From an uncultured Candidatus Poseidoniales archaeon (lineage in GTDB: Archaea > Thermoplasmatota > Poseidoniia > Poseidoniales > Thalassarchaeaceae), in NCBI GenBank assembly GCA_950068635.1, contig CATMIM010000069.1, forward strand, positions 1-6,357: 6,357 nt of DNA. The letters run 5' to 3'. Positions 1-3,891 of this stretch are shown piece by piece. The translations under genes and the position numbers were made by a program. The notes below the pieces were generated by a model that was given only the letters and a program-made list of their open reading frames with translations, had not been told where the DNA came from and made no database searches. Each line of letters begins with the position of its first letter. Within the stretch, counting starts at the first letter, position 1.

Positions 1-24
1 GACGCACGTGAGGTCGCTCGATGA
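1..24 (+). CDS. possible 3' end of an upstream gene (partial)
   Basis: Reading from base 1 in frame 1 gives seven codons (DAREVAR) followed by TGA at 22-24. That stop overlaps the ATG of the next gene in the arrangement ATGA, which is typical of translationally coupled genes. Frame 3 is closed by an early stop, and frame 2 runs on into the pantoate kinase gene out of frame. Seven residues cannot identify a protein. In several archaea pantoate kinase sits beside phosphopantothenate synthetase, so that enzyme is one candidate, but this is a guess from context only. Confidence 0.35.
   Translation, partial: DAREVAR
10..14 (+). promoter_or_regulatory. Shine-Dalgarno of pantoate kinase
   Basis: GAGGT lies 6 nt before the ATG at 21 and matches the core of the archaeal GGAGGTGATC ribosome-binding sequence. 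It supports the ATG at 21 as the true start. Confidence 0.6.
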
Positions 25-1025
25 ATCCTGTCAGCGTGCACTGTCCGGCGCACATCACCCTGCTGTTCAGCATCCACGATGCTGACAGTCGCCCCAGTCA
101 CCAGGGGAGCCGCGGAGCCGGATTCTGCGTCGAGTCCGGTGTGCGCGTCGAGGCGCGCATCTCCGAGCGGTCATTCATCGATGATCATCGTGGCGAAGTC
201 GCAGGGCGGGTGCGCATCTGGGATTCAGACGGCGCACTGTTGCACATCGAGGAGGAGTTAGCGAGTTACAGGATGTACTCCGACATCGCCTCGCTCTTCC
301 GCCAGTCAGTCAGCATTGATGAGTCTGAGTCAGTCGACCTCGACATCTGGCTTGAACTCCCACGCAGCCAGGGCTTCGGCATGTCCGCAGCCGGACTCAT
401 AGCAGCCATAGACGCACATGCTGAGATCATGAAAATCGACGAAGTTGACATCGCATGGAGGCTCTCTCACGATTACGAGAGAGCGAAATCCACCGGTCTG
501 GGCGACGTATTGGCGCTGTCTGCCGGGGGTGTCGAACTGAGGCTGGAACCGGGAGCTCCTCCCAGTCCCGGGAGCGTGGTCGCATTCGCAGCGGAGGCGC
601 CCGTGTTGCTCGTCTGGAGTCCCGACGAGGGCCGTCACACGAGCGGCTACATCGATTCACCTGACTGGAGGGACCGCATCAGTGGGGCAGGGGAAGCGGC
701 TGTGGCACGTCTGCGTGAAGGGGAATGGAACGCTGCTCGTTGGTCGGAACTCCTGGTTGAATCGCGCCGTTTCGCCGAGGCATCGGGGCTGTTGGCTGAA
801 CCAGAGCGCAAGGCACTGCTGCAGGAGGTCGATTCGGTGATTGGAGCGTCAGACGATTCAGATTCCCTGTGCGCATCCCTGTGCATGCTGGGCGTGAGCG
901 CGGCAGTACTGCCCCGCTCGCTCGAACGACCGGTGGATGAGGCGGTGCTGGACGAGGTCGGCGAGAGTCTGCGATCTCTGGGCATGTGTGCGAAGGTGAC
1001 GCGCATCGCAGCGCTTCAGTCCTGA
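21..1025 (+). CDS. pantoate kinase (archaeal, GHMP superfamily)
   Basis: This is a 334-residue cytoplasmic enzyme of archaeal coenzyme A synthesis. It phosphorylates pantoate with ATP to 4-phosphopantoate, which phosphopantothenate synthetase then joins to beta-alanine. The N-terminal CPAHITLLFSI (8-18) and QGSRGAGFCVESGV (28-41) are characteristic of the archaeal pantoate kinase family. The GHMP phosphate-binding loop is PRSQGFGMSAAG (114-125). STGLGDVLALSAGG (157-170) followed by an EPGAPP segment is another family signature. Length is close to that usual for the family. The ATG at 21 is supported by a GAGGT ribosome-binding site and starts just before the conserved N-terminal strand. Its last 10 nt overlap the end of the convergent gene. 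The family assignment is strong; the substrate is inferred from family membership. Confidence 0.92.
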   Translation: MNPVSVHCPAHITLLFSIHDADSRPSHQGSRGAGFCVESGVRVEARISERSFIDDHRGEVAGRVRIWDSDGALLHIEEELASYRMYSDIASLFRQSVSIDESESVDLDIWLELPRSQGFGMSAAGLIAAIDAHAEIMKIDEVDIAWRLSHDYERAKSTGLGDVLALSAGGVELRLEPGAPPSPGSVVAFAAEAPVLLVWSPDEGRHTSGYIDSPDWRDRISGAGEAAVARLREGEWNAARWSELLVESRRFAEASGLLAEPERKALLQEVDSVIGASDDSDSLCASLCMLGVSAAVLPRSLERPVDEAVLDEVGESLRSLGMCAKVTRIAALQS

Positions 1026-2239
1026 ATGAGCTTCGAGAGGTCGAGTGGAGAGGAGTCGAGCAGCAGCGCGCCTCCAACTTTCAATCCGGCACAGAAGCCG
1101 TGGCGATAGACAACCGCGCCGGTACCCCATTCGTCGACGTAACGTCCTACCTGTTTCTTCGTCTTCTTACGCGGGAATGATAGGTTGGCACCGTAGAAGT
1201 GCTTGGCATCAATCCAGGAGATCGGTACACCGTTGATCTCCACGAGGTCAATCATCAGCAGATCGGGTGTGCTGATCGGTCGTCCATGCTCCTTCTGCTG
1301 CTCTGCGAGCAACTCCTCTTGTCTGCGGAAGCGCACTCCTTCGCCCTCAAAATAGTCGCACAGGATGTCCTCGAAGGTGTTCGCCCGTACATGGGTCTCC
1401 GCCTGGTCGACGTTGGTCACCCGGTCGTGCTCCTCAGCCTCCTTGAACTCCGCGCAGTCACGCTCACTCAGCCGCTTCGCAGGGGCCCGTAGTGAATCGC
1501 GAATTCGTACCTTGGACCAGCCGCGCGAGGTGAGAATCGCCCGGAAAAGGCCTACAGGGGGGTACTGGAAGCGGCGTGACAACGCCAACACCCCCTCGCC
1601 GTTTTCGTAGCGTCGACGTAGCATGTGCGAGCGCCCCATCATCTCCCTATGGCTGTACACCGCCCGCTCCTGCATCAGCGCCCCGCGCAGTGACAGACAC
1701 TGGTCGAGGCCGATATCGTGCGGTTCGATGCGTTGCGCCAGTTCGTCGACCTGCTCGTCGGAGAGCCATCCGAATTCACCCGGGAAGACGACAAGATCGC
1801 TCACTTTCCGTTCCACCTTCTGTTCAACTGGATTGTTTTCCCAGTTAATCGAGATTTTTCGAGGTGGTGGGTCGATTGATTTTGGCAGCCCCATCAGTGG
1901 CGGGCTGACATCGAAGCGTGTACGCGCCCGTTCGTTGGGACTGAGGTTGTCTACTCGCCTAGCGGGTCGTGTCAACTTCGCCCGCTTGTCTCTGGGATTT
2001 TGCTTGCCGCGTCCACCCTTGCCGGATTTTCCCGAACCGCTGCGCTGGGAGCCTCCACCATCCGGTTCCTGTGACTTCTTCCGTCCACGCCCTCCAGTCC
2101 CAGCCTGGTCCACATGACCAGATTCGGTCGACTCAGATTGTGGCGGCTTCTGCCGCCTTCCCCTGCGCCTACTTCCTCTTCTGTTCCTGTTCTTGCGTTG
2201 GCGAGTGCGATTGTCGTCGTCCTTGTCGTTCTGATTCAC
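1016..2239 (-). CDS. TPD-motif nuclease-like protein, CDIN1/C15orf41 homologue with basic N-terminal tail
   Basis: This is a 407-residue protein in two parts. Residues 1 to about 110 are low-complexity and rich in Arg, Lys, Gly and Ser, so probably a disordered, nucleic-acid-binding tail. From about 145 it is folded. A helical region (AVYSHREMMGRSHMLRRRYE, then FQYPPVGLFRAILTSRGWSK) resembles the helix-turn-helix-like part of the CDIN1 family. The C-terminal domain has TPD at 324-326, WIDAK at 342-346 and a G-AVVY-H-GF strand after 372, matching the TPD/PD-(D/E)XK pattern with likely catalytic D326, D344 and K346. Human CDIN1 partners codanin-1 and is mutated in congenital dyserythropoietic anaemia type I; the archaeal role is unknown. 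The start is a GTG directly after an in-frame TAA, with only a weak ribosome-binding site, so a later start (GTG at codon 43 or TTG at codon 89) is possible. Confidence 0.85.
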   Translation of the reverse strand: MNQNDKDDDNRTRQRKNRNRRGSRRRGRRQKPPQSESTESGHVDQAGTGGRGRKKSQEPDGGGSQRSGSGKSGKGGRGKQNPRDKRAKLTRPARRVDNLSPNERARTRFDVSPPLMGLPKSIDPPPRKISINWENNPVEQKVERKVSDLVVFPGEFGWLSDEQVDELAQRIEPHDIGLDQCLSLRGALMQERAVYSHREMMGRSHMLRRRYENGEGVLALSRRFQYPPVGLFRAILTSRGWSKVRIRDSLRAPAKRLSERDCAEFKEAEEHDRVTNVDQAETHVRANTFEDILCDYFEGEGVRFRRQEELLAEQQKEHGRPISTPDLLMIDLVEINGVPISWIDAKHFYGANLSFPRKKTKKQVGRYVDEWGTGAVVYRHGFCAGLKVGGALLLDSSPLDLSKLIQD

Positions 2240-2281
2240 TTAGACCGGCCGACCCGCTGCCCCCTTTTGAACCCGGCCCTG

Positions 2282-2671
2282 TCAGTGGCCCCGGTGGCGA
2301 TGACGGGCGACGATGATGTATCCGAGGTCGCGCAGCGGGAACGGCACCAGCCAGAGCAGCCCGCCGATTGCTGGCCATGCCTTCGGCAGACCGAGCAGAA
2401 TGCGAACTATCGCGCCTGAACGGCTGTGCCAGCGCCCCTGTGAGTCGAGCAGGAACAGCGAGTCACGCTGCTTGAGCCTCTCCGGTCGCGCTTTGAGCAG
2501 CTTCTCACCTAACTTCGACTCCTGGCCGGCGAGCGTGAATCGCCCATCGGTGTCGCGCTCTTCGATCCACCCAGCGCCGCGGCTGCACATCGAGCATACT
2601 TCGTCGAACAGCACGACCGGCCCGGACTCACTCATCGCATTCCCGGTGCCACACGACGGAGACTCCGCCAT
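2282..2671 (-). CDS. DCC-family thiol-disulfide oxidoreductase-like protein (DUF393)
   Basis: This is a 129-residue protein with the DCC-family hallmark near its N-terminus: VVLFDEVCSMC, with D23 and a CxxC pair at C26/C29. The C-terminal half has the usual family ending, a hydrophobic GGLLWLVPFPLRDLGYIIVA stretch followed by basic residues (RHRHR). Members are thioredoxin-like in predicted fold and presumed redox-active, but few have a known substrate. The second Met (codon 13, ATG ending at 2635) lies just before the conserved strand and may be the true start, giving 117 residues; neither start has a decisive ribosome-binding site. The gene lies 42 nt upstream of the TPD nuclease gene on the same strand, so the two are probably co-transcribed. 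A functional link between them is not evident. Confidence 0.8.
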   Translation of the reverse strand: MAESPSCGTGNAMSESGPVVLFDEVCSMCSRGAGWIEERDTDGRFTLAGQESKLGEKLLKARPERLKQRDSLFLLDSQGRWHSRSGAIVRILLGLPKAWPAIGGLLWLVPFPLRDLGYIIVARHRHRGH

Positions 2672-2734
2672 GAACCATCCGCGTCAAATAGAACACTTCG
2701 CACTCGTGGAACGACGTTAAAGATGCAATCTTCC

Positions 2735-2748
2735 GAAACATTTATAAA
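2735..2748. promoter_or_regulatory. archaeal TATA box with possible BRE
   Basis: TTTATAAA (2741-2748) is a near-ideal archaeal TATA element and reads the same on both strands. On the minus strand, initiation about 25 nt downstream would fall near 2718, giving a leader of roughly 47 nt for the DCC gene. On the plus strand the preceding GAAACA resembles a TFB recognition element better than the flank on the other side does, and initiation would fall near 2770, where no clear gene starts. Direction is therefore ambiguous and it may be bidirectional. Confidence 0.45.
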
Positions 2749-2978
2749 GTCCGACATCCTCTGCCTTTTCGTAGCGGGAGAAATGGAAGCGATGTATTGG
2801 CTTACCCACAACATATGGTGGGATTGCTTTCGCGGTCAGCATCACTGACGTGCAACACCCAACACCCGTTTTTAACACCGGCTCACCATCGAGCGTGGGC
2901 CATGTCAACCTTTGCCCCGCACAGGAAGCGTGCGAAGGTCTCAGAGTCCACATGATTTCAAACAATAATTGCGTTCTC

Positions 2979-2998
2979 GACACCCCTTGCAGGGTGTC
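2979..2998. repeat. inverted repeat (7-bp perfect stem, 6-nt loop)
   Basis: GACACCC and GGGTGTC are perfect complements separated by CTTGCA. The hairpin ends 11 nt before the 5' end of tRNA-Ile. It could be a leader structure for tRNA processing or a protein-binding site. There is no T-run after it, so a terminator role is not supported. Confidence 0.5.
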
Positions 2999-3009
2999 AG
3001 CATTCTACA

Positions 3010-3084
3010 GGCCGTGCGGTGCGATGGGGAGCACACTGAGGTTGATAGCCTCGGGGTTCGGAGGTTCGATTCCTCCCGCGGCCA
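3010..3084 (+). tRNA. tRNA-Ile (anticodon GAT)
   Basis: A cloverleaf can be folded by eye. The acceptor GGCCGTG (3010-3016) pairs with CGCGGCC (3077-3083), with discriminator A at 3084. The D stem is GTGC/GCAC (3019-3022 with 3031-3034). The anticodon stem TGAGG/CCTCG flanks the loop TTGATAG, placing GAT at 3044-3046. The T stem GGAGG/CCTCC flanks TTCGATT. CCA is not encoded. Odd points are C where U8 is expected, G where A14 is expected, two unpaired bases between the D and anticodon stems where one is usual, and a T-G pair at the base of the anticodon stem. It could be a divergent functional gene or a decaying copy; the intact acceptor, anticodon and T stems argue for function. Confidence 0.75.
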
Positions 3085-3105
3085 TCTCCATCTCACCATA
3101 TTATT

Positions 3106-3180
3106 GGGCGTGTGGTGTAATGGATAGCATCGTGGGCTTCGGTCCCGCTGATCCGGGTTCGACTCCCGGCACGTCTGCCA
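3106..3180 (+). tRNA. tRNA-Arg (anticodon TCG), CCA encoded
   Basis: The acceptor GGGCGTG (3106-3112) pairs with CACGTCT (3170-3176), with two G-T pairs. T8 and G9 follow. The D stem is GTGT/GCAT around the loop AATGGATA, with the expected A14 and the GG pair. The anticodon stem GTGGG/CCCGC encloses CTTCGGT, so the anticodon is TCG (3139-3141 in the loop), reading CGN arginine codons. The variable loop is TGAT and the T arm is CCGGG-TTCGACT-CCCGG. Discriminator G is at 3177 and CCA at 3178-3180 is genome-encoded, unlike the tRNA 21 nt upstream. The short spacing suggests both tRNAs come from one precursor. Confidence 0.93.
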
Positions 3181-3194
3181 CTCAAACAGATACA

Positions 3195-3201
3195 GAGGTG
3201 A
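3195..3201 (+). promoter_or_regulatory. Shine-Dalgarno of the acidic ORF
   Basis: GAGGTGA is an exact match to the core of the archaeal ribosome-binding consensus and lies 4 nt before the ATG at 3206. It is the main evidence that this unusual ORF is translated and fixes its start. Confidence 0.75.
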
Positions 3202-3205
3202 ACAG

Positions 3206-3484
3206 ATGACCGAGAACACCCCCAACGAGGACATCTTCGAACTGCTGAAGGCATTCCTTGTCGAGGCCATCGAATACCTGAGAATTGCGTCGGAGGCCGG
3301 CAAGAAAGAGCTTGGTCAACAGGATGAGCCTGACGATGACTGGTCCGATGATGAAGACCCGTGGGGCCTTGGTTCGTTCTGCTTCTTCGAAGAAGAGGAC
3401 TTTGGAATTATGTTCGGAGGGGTGGTGTTCAATGCCGAAAACGAAGATTCCTTCGACGAAGAGTTCCAGGATGAATGGGAGTGA
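3206..3484 (+). CDS. small, highly acidic protein of unknown function
   Basis: I do not recognise a family. The 92-residue product has 30 Asp/Glu against four Lys/Arg. Residues 7-31 could form an amphipathic helix (EDIFELLKAFLVEAIEYL). Residues 40-52 are an acidic run, followed by a Gly/Phe-rich section (FCFF, then GIMFGGVVF) between acidic patches, and the tail ends FQDEWE. There is no signal peptide or membrane segment. The start is fixed by a strong GAGGTGA. The gene begins 25 nt after the CCA of tRNA-Arg, so it may be transcribed with the tRNAs, and it is followed after 10 nt by the next gene, implying an operon. A mimic of nucleic acid, or a chaperone-like partner of a basic protein, would fit the charge, but that is speculation. 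Confidence 0.7.
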   Translation: MTENTPNEDIFELLKAFLVEAIEYLRIASEAGKKELGQQDEPDDDWSDDEDPWGLGSFCFFEEEDFGIMFGGVVFNAENEDSFDEEFQDEWE

Positions 3485-3494
3485 GGTTGATCAG

Positions 3495-3875
3495 ATGAAT
3501 GAAGAAGATGAGAACGTGAACGAACACGGATTCGATGGTGAGAACGAGGCCGACAGGCTGCTGGCCATCGCTCGAATGGAACAACTCGGCTATAACCACG
3601 GCTGGGCGAGTCACCCTGACTGGGGGCCGGGCGGTGAGTACATCGCCCTGCTGCTCGAGGTGGCTGCAGGTGACCCCTCCCCACTTGTGCGGGCGGCAGC
3701 GGTTCGAGCCCTGTTCCACGAAGGCGGTGAGGACTGGTGCTTCGCTTGGGGAGACCGGGAGGGTCCTCTGCTTCTGGAGGAAGTGCGGCGAATGACCGAA
3801 GACTGGCCGTGGGAGCGAATCGACGGGCGGGTGGCCATCGAACTGCTCAGGCGGGGCTCACCGATGGAATGGTGA
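3495..3875 (+). CDS. hypothetical protein with a HEAT-like segment
   Basis: This is a 126-residue protein with no firm family. After an acidic, probably disordered start (1-19), helices follow. DPSPLVRAAAVRALFHEG (60-77) looks like one HEAT/Armadillo-type repeat, and PLLLEEVRRM (91-100) and GRVAIELLRR (111-120) could be further helices. It is rich in Trp (W37, W43, W81, W85, W104, W106, W126). I chose the ATG at 3495 because AGGTTGATC (3484-3492) sits just upstream. The frame stays open back to 3285, but those codons overlap the acidic ORF and give an implausible basic sequence. An ATG at 3471 is a less likely alternative start. The gene is probably co-translated with the acidic gene, and its stop is 16 nt from the convergent leuS stop. 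Confidence 0.72.
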   Translation: MNEEDENVNEHGFDGENEADRLLAIARMEQLGYNHGWASHPDWGPGGEYIALLLEVAAGDPSPLVRAAAVRALFHEGGEDWCFAWGDREGPLLLEEVRRMTEDWPWERIDGRVAIELLRRGSPMEW

Positions 3876-3891
3876 TACAAGCCCCGAACCG

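Larger units (their letters stand above)
2672..3009. other. 338-nt intergenic region without a recognised gene
   Basis: No ORF here has a recognisable domain or convincing composition. The region holds a palindromic TATA element (2741-2748), a GTCAG/CTGAC hairpin (2835-2849) followed by five T (2869-2873), an AT-rich patch (about 2956-2971) that could belong to a tRNA promoter, and a perfect 7-bp hairpin (2979-2998) close to the first tRNA. A 21-codon ORF (2783-2848, +) with GGGAG before its ATG is open but unsupported. The segment must contain the promoters of the leftward DCC/TPD genes and of the rightward tRNAs. Confidence 0.7.

Noticed and set aside
647..1130. Several minus-strand ORFs of 90-132 codons opposite the pantoate kinase gene
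   Set aside because: They are shadows of the GC-rich coding strand, rich in Arg, Ser and Pro, with no motifs.
2805..2822. CCCAC/GTGGG short inverted repeat
   Set aside because: Only five base pairs with an eight-base loop and mismatches outside, which is expected by chance in a region of this size.
2783..2848. Possible C/D-box guide RNA around the 21-codon ORF
   Set aside because: CTGA is present near 2845, but the upstream element (GCGATGT) is a poor C box and I could not place a D'/C' pair.
2717..2983. 88-codon minus-strand ORF in the intergenic region
   Set aside because: It has no recognisable motif, its composition is unlike a typical folded protein, its start is not supported by a ribosome-binding site, and it covers the TATA element and part of the pre-tRNA hairpin.
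2850..3209. 119-codon plus-strand ORF
   Set aside because: It runs through both tRNA genes, and its translation of them is simply the tRNA sequence read as codons.
2941..3303. 120-codon minus-strand ORF
   Set aside because: It is antisense to both tRNAs and the start of the acidic gene, and its peptide is typical of tRNA antisense reading.
3285..3494. N-terminal extension of the HEAT-like protein back to 3285
   Set aside because: The extension lies entirely within the acidic gene in another frame and is basic and low in sense. The ATG at 3495 has its own ribosome-binding site.
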